A stretch of 64,000 nucleotides of DNA from an uncultured Sutterella sp. (lineage in GTDB: Bacteria; Pseudomonadota; Gammaproteobacteria; Burkholderiales; Burkholderiaceae_F), in contig UQYG01000003.1 of the NCBI GenBank assembly GCA_900545275.1, positions 1 through 64,000 of the forward strand, given 5' to 3'. Below are positions 52,643 through 61,264 of the stretch, piece by piece (position 1 is the first letter of the stretch; each line of letters begins with the position of its first letter). The translations under genes were made by a program, and so were the position numbers. The notes under the pieces were generated by a model that did not search any database, was not told the DNA's origin, and saw only the letters and a program-made list of their open reading frames with translations.

Positions 52643-53145
52643 TGTCTGACTTCACGTTTCTTCCGCCGCGGCCTGTTCGGCAGGCGGACGCGGTACTCTT
52701 CCAAACCTTTGACTGTGGGGTGCAGTCTCTGAATGGTTGGTTGGTACGAAAAGCCCTCTATAACGAAATCCATGGAGGAAGCCGAACGTATGTCCTTTCT
52801 ACCTCAGACGGCGAGTTGGCCGCCTTTTTTTGCCTGGCGGCTCACAGCGTGGAGCATGAAGATTTTCGCTCCAAATTCAGACGAAACATGCCGAATCCCG
52901 TTCCCGTGATTTTGCTGGGTCGTCTGGCGGTGGACAAAAAATTTGCCGGATGCGGTGTGGGCACTTCTTTGTTAAAAGTCGCTGTAGCAATGACCCGCGA
53001 GTTAGCTCGAAGCATTGGGGTTGCGGCTTTGGTTGTGCATCCACTCAACGAACGGGCCACTCGTTTCTATCTTGAGCGTGGTTTTGTCCATGCCAAAGCA
53101 GGCAAAGACTTGTTGGTTTTTCCCGTGAGCGATCCCGCGGTGTAG
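52642..53145 (+). CDS. tacT: TacT-like GNAT acetyltransferase toxin
   Basis: A 167-residue GNAT-fold protein. The acetyl-CoA loop is VDKKFAGCGVGTSLLKVAV, followed by the helix and a Tyr in ATRFYLERGFVH at the catalytic position. N-terminal FDCGVQSLNGWLVRKAL is typical of TacT/AtaT toxins, which acetylate the amino group of charged tRNAs and stop translation. Pairing with a DUF1778 antitoxin in a one-base overlap supports a type II toxin-antitoxin module. The start at 52642 is preferred over an upstream in-frame ATG. Confidence 0.88.
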   Translation: MSDFTFLPPRPVRQADAVLFQTFDCGVQSLNGWLVRKALYNEIHGGSRTYVLSTSDGELAAFFCLAAHSVEHEDFRSKFRRNMPNPVPVILLGRLAVDKKFAGCGVGTSLLKVAVAMTRELARSIGVAALVVHPLNERATRFYLERGFVHAKAGKDLLVFPVSDPAV

Positions 53146-53163
53146 TCGAAGCTGCCGGATGCG

Positions 53164-53194
53164 AAAAGGGCCGCCTTCCGAAAGAAGACGGCCC
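53164..53194 (-). terminator. Terminator of the cyclophilin gene
   Basis: On the minus strand GGGCCGTCTTC pairs with GAAGGCGGCCC, with one mismatch, and is followed by four T (53164-53167). It lies 10 bases after the stop codon at 53204. Confidence 0.65.
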
Positions 53195-53203
53195 GAAGAA
53201 GGC

Positions 53204-53776
53204 TTATTTCAGGATTTCGGCCTTGAGAATCTTGACGGGTTTGACCGGAACGTCGCCCATGCCGCGGCGAACGGTGGTCTTGACGGCGGCGATCTTGTCG
53301 ACGACGTCTTCGCCCTCGACGACGCGCCCGAAGACGGCGTAGCCGTTGCCGTCCTGCGCGCGGTCGGCATTCAGGAAGTCGTTGTTCGCGACGTTGATGT
53401 AGAACTGACTCGTCGCCGAGTGCGGGTAGCTCGTGCGGGCCATCGCGATCGTATAGCGGTCGTTCGGAAGTCCGCCGCGCGCTTCAAGCGGAATCGGGGC
53501 GCGCGTGGGCTTTTCCGTCATGTCTTCCGTGAAGCCGCCGCCCTGGATCATGAAGCCCGAGATCACGCGGTGGAAAATCGTGCCGGCATAGTGGCCGTCC
53601 TTCACGTACTGAAGAAAGTTCTTCACGGTGATCGGCGCGCGGTCGGGAGCGAGTTCCACGACGATGCGCCCTTCGGAGGTTTCGAGCGCGACGCGCGGGT
53701 CGCCTGCGGCGGCCTGAACGGAGAGAGCCGCGCAAAGGGGCAGGGCGGCGAGAAGCAAACGGGTGCGGATCTGCAT
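53204..53776 (-). CDS. Periplasmic peptidyl-prolyl isomerase (cyclophilin)
   Basis: A 190-residue exported cyclophilin. It has a Sec signal (MQIRTRLLLAALPLCAALSV) and the catalytic and binding motifs TIFHRVISGFMIQGG, MARTSYPHSATSQFYINVANN and GYAVFGRVVEGEDVVD. It is close in type to PpiA/PpiB and helps fold periplasmic proteins. It is preceded by the TPR gene on the same strand, with a strong hairpin between them. Confidence 0.93.
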   Translation of the reverse strand: MQIRTRLLLAALPLCAALSVQAAAGDPRVALETSEGRIVVELAPDRAPITVKNFLQYVKDGHYAGTIFHRVISGFMIQGGGFTEDMTEKPTRAPIPLEARGGLPNDRYTIAMARTSYPHSATSQFYINVANNDFLNADRAQDGNGYAVFGRVVEGEDVVDKIAAVKTTVRRGMGDVPVKPVKILKAEILK

Positions 53777-53801
53777 CGAAAAAATTCCTTTTTAAATGAA
53801 A

Positions 53802-53821
53802 TTGGGGGCGCTCGCCCCCAA
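53802..53821 (-). terminator. GC-rich hairpin after the TPR gene
   Basis: TTGGGGGCG-CT-CGCCCCCAA, a 9-bp stem with a 2-base loop, lies 8 bases after the TPR stop codon. It has only a short T run on the minus strand (ATTTC), so it may be a weak terminator. Confidence 0.55.
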
Positions 53822-53829
53822 GAAAAAGA

Positions 53830-54372
53830 TCAGTTGCCGAGGATGCGCTCGAGCGAGCGCAGACGCTGCGCGAGAACGCGGTTGTTCGGGAGCGCGGGCT
53901 GCGCGGCCTTGTAGTTTTCCACTGCGAGCGCGAGGTAGACGTCGCCCAAATTTTTGCGCGCGAGCGCGAATTCGGGATTGATGACGAGCGCCTTTTGCAG
54001 AAGTTCGACGCTCGCCTCGAGGTTGCCGAGACCCGCCTCGATCACGGCGAGGTTGTTGTAGGGCTCGGGAATTTCGGGATAATCGGCGATGAGCGAGCGA
54101 AGGACCTTCGCGGCCTCTTCGGTGCGCTCCATCGTTTCGAGGGCGACCGCCTTCTGGAAGACGAGCTGCGCGTTGCGGGGATTGCGCTCGATGCCGATTT
54201 CGGCGAGTTCAAGCGCCTGCGGCGCACGGCCGTTGCGAAGGAGTCGTTCGACCTGCACGGAGAAGTCGGCGTTTTGCATCGTGGCGGCGAGCTCCTGCAT
54301 TTCCGAGGCGGCGAAGCCCGCCGTGGAGAAGAGGAGCAAACCCGAAACGAGAAGGGGAGCGAAGCGTTTCAT
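53830..54372 (-). CDS. Exported tetratricopeptide-repeat protein
   Basis: A 180-residue protein with a signal peptide (MKRFAPLLVSGLLLFSTAGF, ending FAASE). Three TPR-like helical hairpins follow: QALELAEIGIERNPRNAQLV, EAAKVLRSLIADYPEIPEPY and ASVELLQKALVINPEFALAR. TPR domains bind protein partners; here the location is periplasmic. A TTG start nine codons upstream is possible. The function is unknown. It is divergent from cysS. Confidence 0.85.
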   Translation of the reverse strand: MKRFAPLLVSGLLLFSTAGFAASEMQELAATMQNADFSVQVERLLRNGRAPQALELAEIGIERNPRNAQLVFQKAVALETMERTEEAAKVLRSLIADYPEIPEPYNNLAVIEAGLGNLEASVELLQKALVINPEFALARKNLGDVYLALAVENYKAAQPALPNNRVLAQRLRSLERILGN

Positions 54373-54643
54373 GAAGCGGCGAAGAATAGGTAATCTCAAC
54401 GGGTGACGCGGCCGCGAATCGCTGAGGGGCCGCGCCCAAAAGGGAAAGCGGTGCGTCTATACTTTGGGACGTTCCGCAAACCGACATTGTAGCGAAAGCG
54501 TCTCGGGCCGCAAGGGTTCGCGGCGCTTTCAGGAAAGTTCGGTTACGTTTTTCGAAGGTCTCCCCCGCAACGGCGGACCTTCGATCCGACCTGAAAAATG
54601 CAATGCGTCCCCGAGAGGGGGACGCGCCGACTAGGGAATTCAG

Positions 54644-56053
54644 ATGGCGCTATCCATTTACTCCACGCTGAGCCGCACGCAATCGCCCTTTACGCCCATC
54701 GAGCCGAACCACGTTCGGATGTACGTCTGCGGCGTGACGGTGTACGACTACTGCCACATCGGACACGGCCGCACCTTCGTTGCGTTCGACGTCGCGCGCC
54801 GCTGGCTCGAGGCGTCGGGCTACAAGGTCACCTTCGTGCGCAACATCACGGACGTCGACGACAAGATCATCCGCCGCGCGGCCGAGCGCGGCGTGACGAC
54901 GGACGAGCTCACCGACGAGTTCGCCCGAGCCATGCAGGAAGACATGCTCGCGCTCGGGTGCCTTGCGCCCACGCACGAGCCCCGCGCGACGAAGTACATT
55001 CCGCAGATGCTGCGCCTCGTCGACCTTCTCGCCGAAAAGGGCCTCGCCTATCAGGCCGAGGACGGCGACGTCGACTACGCCGTGCGCCGCTTCCCGGGCT
55101 ACGGGAAGCTCTCGGGCAAGCGCCTTGACGAACAGCAGTCGGGCGCCCGCGTCGAAGTGGACTCCTCGAAGCGCGATCCGCTCGATTTCGTGCTCTGGAA
55201 GTCCGCCAAGCCGGGCGAGCCCTCCTGGGATTCGAAGTGGGGCCGTGGCCGTCCGGGCTGGCACATCGAATGCTCCGCAATGGCGCAGGACCTGCTCGGG
55301 AACACCTTCGACATTCACGGAGGCGGTCCCGACCTCATTTTCCCGCACCACGAAAACGAAATCGCCCAGAGCGAAGGCGCCAACGGCGTTCCCTTCGCGA
55401 AGGTCTGGATGCACTCGGGTCCGCTGCGCGTCCGCATGGCCGACGGCTCCGAAGTGAAGATGAGCAAGTCGCTCGGCAATTTCTGGACGATCCGCGACGC
55501 CCTCAAGGAAACGAACGCCGCCTACGGCGAAAAGAACGGCGCCGAGGTGCTGCGCTTCTTCCTGATGCGCAGCCACTACCGAAGCCCCGTCACCTTCGGA
55601 CCGAGCCTCATCGAAGACGCTCAGAAGGCGCTCGTGCGTCTTTACGGCGCTCTGAAGGGCCGCGAAGCCGCCCCCGGTCCCGTCGACTGGACGGAAGCCC
55701 ACGCCGCCCGCTTCAAGGCGGCGATGGACGACGACTTCAATACGCCGCAGGCCGTGGGCGTTCTCTTTGACCTCGCGCTCGAAGTGAACCGCACGGGCTC
55801 GCCCGAACTCGTCCGGCAGCTACGCGGTCTCGGCGCGGTTCTGAACGTCCTGCAGCTCGATCCGGAAGCCTTCCTGAAGGGCGCCGTGACCGAAGGCGAC
55901 GAAGCCCGCATCGAAGCGCTCATCGCCGAGCGCGCCGCGGCGAAGAAGGCCCGCAATTTTGCGCGCGCCGACGAAATCCGCGATCAACTGAAAAACGAAA
56001 GCATCGAACTCCTCGACGGTCCGCAGGGCACGACCTGGCGCCGCATCGGGTAA
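54644..56053 (+). CDS. cysS: Cysteinyl-tRNA synthetase
   Basis: A 469-residue class I synthetase. The HIGH signature is CHIGHGRTFVAFD, the KMSKS loop is VKMSKSLGNFWTIRDALKE, and the zinc ligands include Cys in MYVCGVTVYDYCHIG and ECSAMAQDLLG with HHENEIAQSE. The length is normal. It charges tRNA-Cys in the cytosol. An AGGGAA site precedes the ATG. accA follows after 9 bases. Confidence 0.97.
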   Translation: MALSIYSTLSRTQSPFTPIEPNHVRMYVCGVTVYDYCHIGHGRTFVAFDVARRWLEASGYKVTFVRNITDVDDKIIRRAAERGVTTDELTDEFARAMQEDMLALGCLAPTHEPRATKYIPQMLRLVDLLAEKGLAYQAEDGDVDYAVRRFPGYGKLSGKRLDEQQSGARVEVDSSKRDPLDFVLWKSAKPGEPSWDSKWGRGRPGWHIECSAMAQDLLGNTFDIHGGGPDLIFPHHENEIAQSEGANGVPFAKVWMHSGPLRVRMADGSEVKMSKSLGNFWTIRDALKETNAAYGEKNGAEVLRFFLMRSHYRSPVTFGPSLIEDAQKALVRLYGALKGREAAPGPVDWTEAHAARFKAAMDDDFNTPQAVGVLFDLALEVNRTGSPELVRQLRGLGAVLNVLQLDPEAFLKGAVTEGDEARIEALIAERAAAKKARNFARADEIRDQLKNESIELLDGPQGTTWRRIG

Positions 56054-56062
56054 GAGAAGAAT

Positions 56063-57055
56063 ATGACGAAGAGTGTGTTTTTGGACTTCGAGCGCGACAT
56101 CGAGGCGCTCGAAACGAAGATTGAAGAACTCCGCGAGCTCGAGCTCGACGCAGAGCAGCACAAGGCCGTTTCGATCACGGGCGAGATCAATCAGCTCGAG
56201 GCGAAGGCGGGCGAAATGCTGAAGAAGGTCTACGCGGACCTTACGCCCTGGCAGATTTCGCAGGTGGCCCGCCACCCGAATCGTCCCTATACGCTCGACT
56301 ACATCGAGTCGATCTTCACGGATTTTCATGAACTCCACGGCGACCGCGCCTACGCGGACGACGAGGCGATCGTCGGGGGCCTCGCGCGCCTCGCCGACAT
56401 GAACGTCGTCGTGATCGGTCATCAGAAGGGGCGCAGTCTTCGCGAGCGCACCCGCCGCAATTTCGGCATGGCCCGTCCCGAAGGCTACCGCAAGGCGCTT
56501 CGTCTCATGAAGCTCGCCGAAAAGTTCAACCTCCCTGTCGTCACCTTCGTCGACACGCCGGGGGCTTATCCCGGGATCGGCGCCGAAGAGCGCGGCCAGT
56601 CCGAGGCGATCGGCCGCAACCTCTATGAGATGGCGACGCTCGGCGTCCCCATCGTCACCTGCGTGATCGGGGAGGGCGGCTCGGGCGGCGCGCTCGCGAT
56701 CGCCGTCGCCGACGTCGTGATGATGCTGCAGTATTCGACCTACTCGGTGATTTCGCCCGAAGGCTGCGCCTCGATCCTCTGGAAGGACGCGGCCGAAGCT
56801 TCCCGCGCCGCGGACGCTCTTGGGCTTACGGCCGACCGCCTCTCCGCTCTGGGGCTTGTCGACCGCGTGCTCTCCGAACCGCTCGGGGGCGCGCACCGCG
56901 ATCCGAAGTTGATGAGCGTGACCCTGAAGAAGGCGCTCGTCGACGAACTGCGCGGTCTCTTGACGCTCACGAAGGAAGAGCTTCTCGCGCGCCGCGCCGA
57001 ACGGCTCGACCACTACGGCGTCTTTACGACGGAAACGGTCAAGAAAGAAGCCTGA
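56063..57055 (+). CDS. accA: Acetyl-CoA carboxylase carboxyltransferase alpha subunit
   Basis: A 330-residue subunit for the first step of fatty-acid synthesis. The N-terminal coiled region (FLDFERDIEALETKIEELREL) leads to the crotonase-fold domain with FTDFHELHGDRAYADDEAIVGG, the carboxybiotin site RNFGMARPEGYRKALRLM, and FVDTPGAYPGIGAEERGQSEAI with GEGGSGGALAI. It acts with AccD, AccB and AccC, which lie elsewhere. It is co-transcribed with cysS, and a terminator follows. Confidence 0.97.
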   Translation: MTKSVFLDFERDIEALETKIEELRELELDAEQHKAVSITGEINQLEAKAGEMLKKVYADLTPWQISQVARHPNRPYTLDYIESIFTDFHELHGDRAYADDEAIVGGLARLADMNVVVIGHQKGRSLRERTRRNFGMARPEGYRKALRLMKLAEKFNLPVVTFVDTPGAYPGIGAEERGQSEAIGRNLYEMATLGVPIVTCVIGEGGSGGALAIAVADVVMMLQYSTYSVISPEGCASILWKDAAEASRAADALGLTADRLSALGLVDRVLSEPLGGAHRDPKLMSVTLKKALVDELRGLLTLTKEELLARRAERLDHYGVFTTETVKKEA

Positions 57056-57078
57056 TGCCCTGAGTCTCATCGAAACGA

Positions 57079-57113
57079 AACGCCCGGTTCCTTGCGAACG
57101 GGCGTTTTCTTTT
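57079..57113 (+). terminator. Terminator after accA
   Basis: AACGCCCG and CGGGCGTT form an 8-bp stem around an 11-base loop, followed by TTCTTTT, 23 bases past the accA stop. Confidence 0.85.
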
Positions 57114-57240
57114 CGGAAGGGCGCCGAGACAAAACGGTCCGCTCATGAGGTCCTTTGAGGCTCGGATTTGACGCAAGGCAAGGAGATGCTTCACGCGGAC
57201 ACCGCAAAGCAAACGGCGGGAGTAAGATTCCTCTTCGTCA

Positions 57241-57316
57241 GTCCCCATCGTCTAGTGGTCCAGGACGCCGGCCTCTCACGCCGACAACACGGGTTCGAAC
57301 CCCGTTGGGGACGCCA
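57241..57316 (+). tRNA. tRNA-Glu (CTC)
   Basis: A 76-nt cloverleaf: acceptor GTCCCCA/TGGGGAC is fully paired, G73 and CCA are encoded, the T arm is CGGGTTCGAACCCCG, and the anticodon loop CTCTCAC gives anticodon CTC, reading GAG. The anticodon stem CCGGC/GCCGA has a C-A mismatch at its outer pair (27-43). A dedicated terminator follows. Confidence 0.95.
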
Positions 57317-57328
57317 GGTTTTCTAAAG

Positions 57329-57367
57329 ATTGCCCGTCCGCCGCAACGGATTCGGGCAATTTTTTTG
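57329..57367 (+). terminator. Terminator after tRNA-Glu
   Basis: ATTGCCCG and CGGGCAAT form an 8-bp stem followed by seven T, 12 bases past the tRNA. Confidence 0.9.
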
Positions 57368-57733
57368 TCTCTCGAAAAAGTGAAATCCGTCGGCCGGTCA
57401 GTGAGAAAAACGATTTCTCTTCATCGGTATGGAGAAACGGTTCGTCGCCCGCCGAATGGTTTCCGACGGTACATTCGAACCGTTTCGCCGGGTTTCTCCG
57501 TTGAAGCGCGAAAGGCGGGCATGCCGGTCTCCTTCGAGCGGCAACATTTCGACGAATTCTTGCCGCGACGGACCGGTCCGTCGCGGCGGCGACGAACGGG
57601 CGCAGAGAGTCACGGGAAGGTCCCGTGGATTTCAAAGCCGTGACGCCTTCGACGCACTGCTACAATGGTCGGCAACACTGAAGACAAGAGGCCTTCCCGT
57701 CCTCGAAGGTCCTCTCCTCCAAGAGAACTTGCC
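57368..57733. other. Intergenic region with a 26-bp perfect palindrome
   Basis: These 366 bases between tRNA-Glu and the lipoprotein gene contain no credible gene. At 57562-57587 a 13-base arm (GCCGCGACGGACC) meets its exact complement with no loop. A possible -10 box TACAAT lies at 57661, 73 bases before the lipoprotein start. A small hairpin CACGGG-N5-CCCGTG is at 57611-57627. Confidence 0.45.
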
Positions 57734-58222
57734 ATGACCACTCTTTCGCATCTGAATGTTCGTTTCGCTTCGCGCCTTCTTTGTACGGTAGGCGCCGCCG
57801 GTCTCCTCGCCGCCTGCTCCTCCGAACCCGAACAGCCCAAGGGGCCGACGCCCGAAGAGATCGCCAAGGAGGCGCAGGGCGCCTTCGTCGCGAGCGTTCC
57901 GGGCGTCTACGAGGGTGTTTTGCCCTGCGCCGACTGCTCGGGGATCCGCACGGAACTTTACGTTCGCGCCAAGGGGAGCTACACCCGTGTTTCGCACTAC
58001 GAAGGAAAGGAGGGCTCCTGGGAAGAAGCGGGCGTCTGGCGCGTGGAATTCGCTCCCGACGCGCAGACGATCGAGGGCGCCACGGTCATCTTCGAGCCGG
58101 TTCTCTCGGACGATACGGGCTGGAAGGCCGTTCCGCAGGGACCCGCCCTGCGGCTTCTCGACCGAGAAGGAAAGCCCGTAGAAGGGGCGCTTGCCGAAGA
58201 CTACGTTCTGCGCAAAAACTGA
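57734..58222 (+). CDS. NlpE-like lipoprotein
   Basis: A 162-residue lipoprotein with a lipobox LLAACSS near residue 28 after a signal peptide. The core (PGVYEGVLPCADCSGIRTEL, then YVRAKGSYTRVSHYEGKEG) matches the N-terminal domain of NlpE, including the CADC pair linked to copper and to surface sensing by the Cpx system. It lacks the second (OB-fold) domain of E. coli NlpE. Homologues are common as single-domain copper-resistance lipoproteins. The start at 57734 is the first with a signal peptide. Confidence 0.85.
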   Translation: MTTLSHLNVRFASRLLCTVGAAGLLAACSSEPEQPKGPTPEEIAKEAQGAFVASVPGVYEGVLPCADCSGIRTELYVRAKGSYTRVSHYEGKEGSWEEAGVWRVEFAPDAQTIEGATVIFEPVLSDDTGWKAVPQGPALRLLDREGKPVEGALAEDYVLRKN

Positions 58223-58344
58223 CGGAGCCGTCTGCGAAGACCGCGTGCGGGAGCGCGGGAATGGATTTGGCAGAACCCTCCGGCATGCGTCCGGAGAAGA
58301 AAATTTCCTTCGCTTCGTGAACGGCAAAGTTCTCGATATGCGAC

Positions 58345-58389
58345 AAAAAAGGCCGAAGCCTTTCCTGCGGCGGCAGGTTGGCTTCGGCC
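58345..58389 (-). terminator. Terminator of the third molybdoenzyme operon
   Basis: On the minus strand GGCCGAAGCC and GGCTTCGGCC form a perfect 10-bp stem with a 19-base loop, followed by six T (58345-58350). It lies 24 bases past the ferredoxin-subunit stop, so no membrane-anchor gene follows in this operon. Confidence 0.85.
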
Positions 58390-58412
58390 GGGGGAGTCCC
58401 GCGATAGATCGG

Positions 58413-59045
58413 TCAGAAGCGCTTTTGCGTCTTCGCGAAGTCCGTATGGGAGGAAACGTACACGACCTTCGGGTGCGTGCCCGCGGCTTCGTTCATCGGA
58501 CGGGCCTGGGCGAGCAGGGCCTTCGCTTCGGGCGACGGGTTGTCGTAGTCGACGAAGGTGAGCGCACCCGTCGCGCAGGCGGCGACGCAGGCCGGAGGCA
58601 ACCCCTTCGAGGTGCGGTGCGTGCAGAGCGTGCAGTGCTCGGCCTTGCCCGGCGTACGGGCGTTTTCCGGACGCACCGGGATCACTTCCAGCGGGGTCTT
58701 CTCACCGAAGTACGAGGTCTTCTTCGGATCCGCGAACTGCGGAGCGCCGTAGGGGCAGGCCTTTTCGCACATGCGGCAGCCGATGCACTTGGCGTGGTCG
58801 ACCAGGACTTCTCCGGCGGGCCCCTTGTGAATCGCCTTGGCGGGACAGACCTTCATGCAGGCGGGATCTTCGCAGTGCATGCAGGAGAGTCGGAAGTACT
58901 CGATCACCCGGGCCTTTTCGTGCTCGATTCGGTCGATGCGGTTCCACTTGACGCCCGGAAGAACCTGATTTTCTTCCTTGCAGGCGGTGAAGCACGCGTG
59001 GCAGCCGACGCATTCGTTGGTGTTGACGATGATGCCGTATTTCAT
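58413..59045 (-). CDS. PsrB/PhsB-type 4Fe-4S electron-transfer subunit
   Basis: A 210-residue subunit with four ferredoxin-type cysteine groups: CVGCHACFTACKEEN, CMHCEDPACMKVCP, CIGCRMCEKACP and CTLCTHRTSKGLPPACVAACATG. It is the electron-transfer partner of the molybdoenzyme encoded 11 bases upstream. It begins MKYGIIVNTNECVGC. The C-terminal 35 residues are variable. A decayed second copy of this gene lies at 63190-63520. No NrfD or DmsC-like membrane gene accompanies the pair. Confidence 0.92.
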   Translation of the reverse strand: MKYGIIVNTNECVGCHACFTACKEENQVLPGVKWNRIDRIEHEKARVIEYFRLSCMHCEDPACMKVCPAKAIHKGPAGEVLVDHAKCIGCRMCEKACPYGAPQFADPKKTSYFGEKTPLEVIPVRPENARTPGKAEHCTLCTHRTSKGLPPACVAACATGALTFVDYDNPSPEAKALLAQARPMNEAAGTHPKVVYVSSHTDFAKTQKRF

Positions 59046-59056
59046 GGTTTTGCTCC

Positions 59057-61264
59057 TTACGCCTTCTTCTTGACGCTCACGGGCACTTCAAAGTAGCAGC
59101 AGTAGCCCGACATCGGGTCGCGGTGTTCGCGCGTCATGAGGGTCTGAGTGTTTTGCTTGCCGAGCCACCCGTACTGGGCGTCGATCATGCCTTCGGGAAC
59201 GATGATCGAAACGCAGGCGCGTGCCTCGACGGGACCGCCGTAGGGACTGCGGATCTCGACCCAGTCGCCTTCGAGGATGCCGCGCTTTTGGGCTTCCTTC
59301 GGGTTGATGTTGATCGTGAGCGCGTCCTCGATTTCCATGAGGTAGGGCTGATCCGTACGGGTCTTCGAGTGCGTGATGTAGGGCTTGCGCGATCCGTTCA
59401 GGAGACGCAGGTCAAATTCCTTCGAGAGCGGCATCATCGGACGGAATTCCGGAATCGCGGGATAGCCGAACTTGCGGGCGCGTTCGCTCGCGAAGTCAAG
59501 CTTGCCGCTCTGCGTGTTGAAGCCCGGCTTCCCGTCGGGACGGAGACGCCCGAGTTCGTACTTCTTCGAAGCGGGCTTCGGAGCGGGGAGCACCGAAACC
59601 TTCGGGAGCGCGGCGGCGAAATCGTCCCAGTTGCAGCCTTCGTACTGGCGCAGCACGAAGTCGCAGGCCTTGACGGGGTCGCCGTCGAAGAAGTGTTCGG
59701 GCTTGTCGACGATGCAGCCGATTTCGAACGCGATGCGCCAGTCTTCCTTCGCTTCGCCCAGGGGCTTCACCGGACGGCGCACGGCGACGCGCGGACCGTA
59801 GAAGCCAAAGGGCGCGTAGCGTTCGTAGTTCATGGCCGCGGGCAGAATGATGTCGAGGTCGCGGTGGCTGTCGGGACGGTAGAAGTAGTCCGCGCTGAAG
59901 GCGAAGTCGAGTTTCGCGATCGCCTTGGCGTAGACCTCGGGCTGCGGCCAGATGTTGACGTTGAAGCCCCATCCGCAGAACATGCGGACCTTGCCGGCAT
60001 CGATCCATTCGGGAAGGTTGTTCGGGCTGGCCTGGTCCTTCATGTCGTGCCAGAGGGGCACCTCGTTCTTATCGAGGCGGCGCGCCTTCTGTTCGGGGGC
60101 GTTGAACCACGGGTGATCGGCCAGCGCGGGGTGCAGACCGTAGGCCGCCATCGTGAGGCCCTTGGCGCCCTGCGGGAACTGCACGCCGCCCGGGATGTCG
60201 ATGTAGCCCATGACGATCGGAAGGAGCAGCACGGCGCGGGCGTTGTTGACGCCGTTCGAATTGTGCGAGAGCGACTGCGTCGTGAGCGTGAAGGTGCCCG
60301 GTCCCTGCGCCCAGAGGCGGGCGCCTTCGACGACGAGCTTCGCGGGAACGCCCGTGAGTTCTTCGGTCTTTTCCGGCGTGAAGCTTTCGCAGTAGGCGGC
60401 GTACTCTTCAAAGCCGTGCGTCCACTTCGCGACGAATTCCTTGTTGTAGAGGTTTTCCTTGATGAGAACGCGGATCATGCCCGCGACGAGTGCGGCGTCG
60501 GTGCCGATGCGGGGCTGCAGGTGGACGTCGGCGATTTCGGCGGCCTTCGTGCGGCGCGAGTCGATCGTGATGATCTTGCAGCCGCGCTTTTTCGCGGCCT
60601 GGATGGCCTGCCACCAACCCATAGGCTGCGCCCAGACGTTCGTGGCGAGAATGAGGTAGACCTTGGTGTCGGGCGTGGGCGAACCCCCGTTGTTGGGCAT
60701 GCCGAAGTTGAGTTCTTCGGCCATCATGCAGCCCGAGCGGCAGCCGACCGACGATTCCGTACCCCAGGTGACGGAACCGAAGTAGCGCGCGAGGCGATAG
60801 ATGGCGGGACGCGGTTCCTTCGGGTCGCCCGCGTAGAACATCACGCTGTCGGCACCGTACTTTTCGCGCGTGGCGAGCATGTGGGAGGTGATCTCCTTGT
60901 AGGCTTCGTCCCAGGAGATGCGCACCCAGCCCGGATCGGCGGAACCCTTGGGGTTCGTGCGCTTCATCGGGTAGAGGAGGCGGTTCGGATTGTAGAGGCG
61001 CTGCAGGGTCGCCCAACCCTTGGAGCAGAGCCAGTGGTTGGGATTTTCCTTCCAGTTGTCGATGCGGTGGATGACGTTTCCTTTCGCTTCGAAGCGAATG
61101 CCGCAGGAAGGCACGTGGTTGCAGGAGTCGCAAATCGTGAAGCCCGTCCAGGATTCTTCGGGGGCGGCGCCGTCGGTCTTCGCAAAGATCGACGGGGCGG
61201 CGGGAAGCGCCGCGGCAAGCGCGCCGGCACGCAGAAGCGAGCGTCGTGAGAATTTCGCGGTCAT
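59057..61264 (-). CDS. Tat-exported molybdopterin oxidoreductase, Cys-ligated (Psr/Phs type)
   Basis: A 735-residue catalytic subunit. The signal FSRRSLLRAGALAAAL is twin-arginine. The N-terminal [4Fe-4S] motif is CDSCNHVPSCGI with a later Cys at HWLCSKGWATLQR. At about residue 175, SSVGCRSGCMM gives a cysteine where the molybdenum ligand is expected, as in polysulfide, thiosulfate and arsenate-type reductases, unlike the serine enzyme at 434-2836. The C terminus (GDWVEIRSPYG, ARACVSIIVPEGMIDAQYG) is complete. It may reduce a sulfur compound; the true substrate cannot be fixed from sequence. The operon is this gene then 58413-59045. Confidence 0.9.
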   Translation of the reverse strand: MTAKFSRRSLLRAGALAAALPAAPSIFAKTDGAAPEESWTGFTICDSCNHVPSCGIRFEAKGNVIHRIDNWKENPNHWLCSKGWATLQRLYNPNRLLYPMKRTNPKGSADPGWVRISWDEAYKEITSHMLATREKYGADSVMFYAGDPKEPRPAIYRLARYFGSVTWGTESSVGCRSGCMMAEELNFGMPNNGGSPTPDTKVYLILATNVWAQPMGWWQAIQAAKKRGCKIITIDSRRTKAAEIADVHLQPRIGTDAALVAGMIRVLIKENLYNKEFVAKWTHGFEEYAAYCESFTPEKTEELTGVPAKLVVEGARLWAQGPGTFTLTTQSLSHNSNGVNNARAVLLLPIVMGYIDIPGGVQFPQGAKGLTMAAYGLHPALADHPWFNAPEQKARRLDKNEVPLWHDMKDQASPNNLPEWIDAGKVRMFCGWGFNVNIWPQPEVYAKAIAKLDFAFSADYFYRPDSHRDLDIILPAAMNYERYAPFGFYGPRVAVRRPVKPLGEAKEDWRIAFEIGCIVDKPEHFFDGDPVKACDFVLRQYEGCNWDDFAAALPKVSVLPAPKPASKKYELGRLRPDGKPGFNTQSGKLDFASERARKFGYPAIPEFRPMMPLSKEFDLRLLNGSRKPYITHSKTRTDQPYLMEIEDALTININPKEAQKRGILEGDWVEIRSPYGGPVEARACVSIIVPEGMIDAQYGWLGKQNTQTLMTREHRDPMSGYCCYFEVPVSVKKKA

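Noticed and set aside
57429..57733. A 100-codon plus-strand frame before the NlpE-like gene
   Set aside because: Arginine/serine-rich, no ribosome site, spans the perfect palindrome and runs just past the next start codon.
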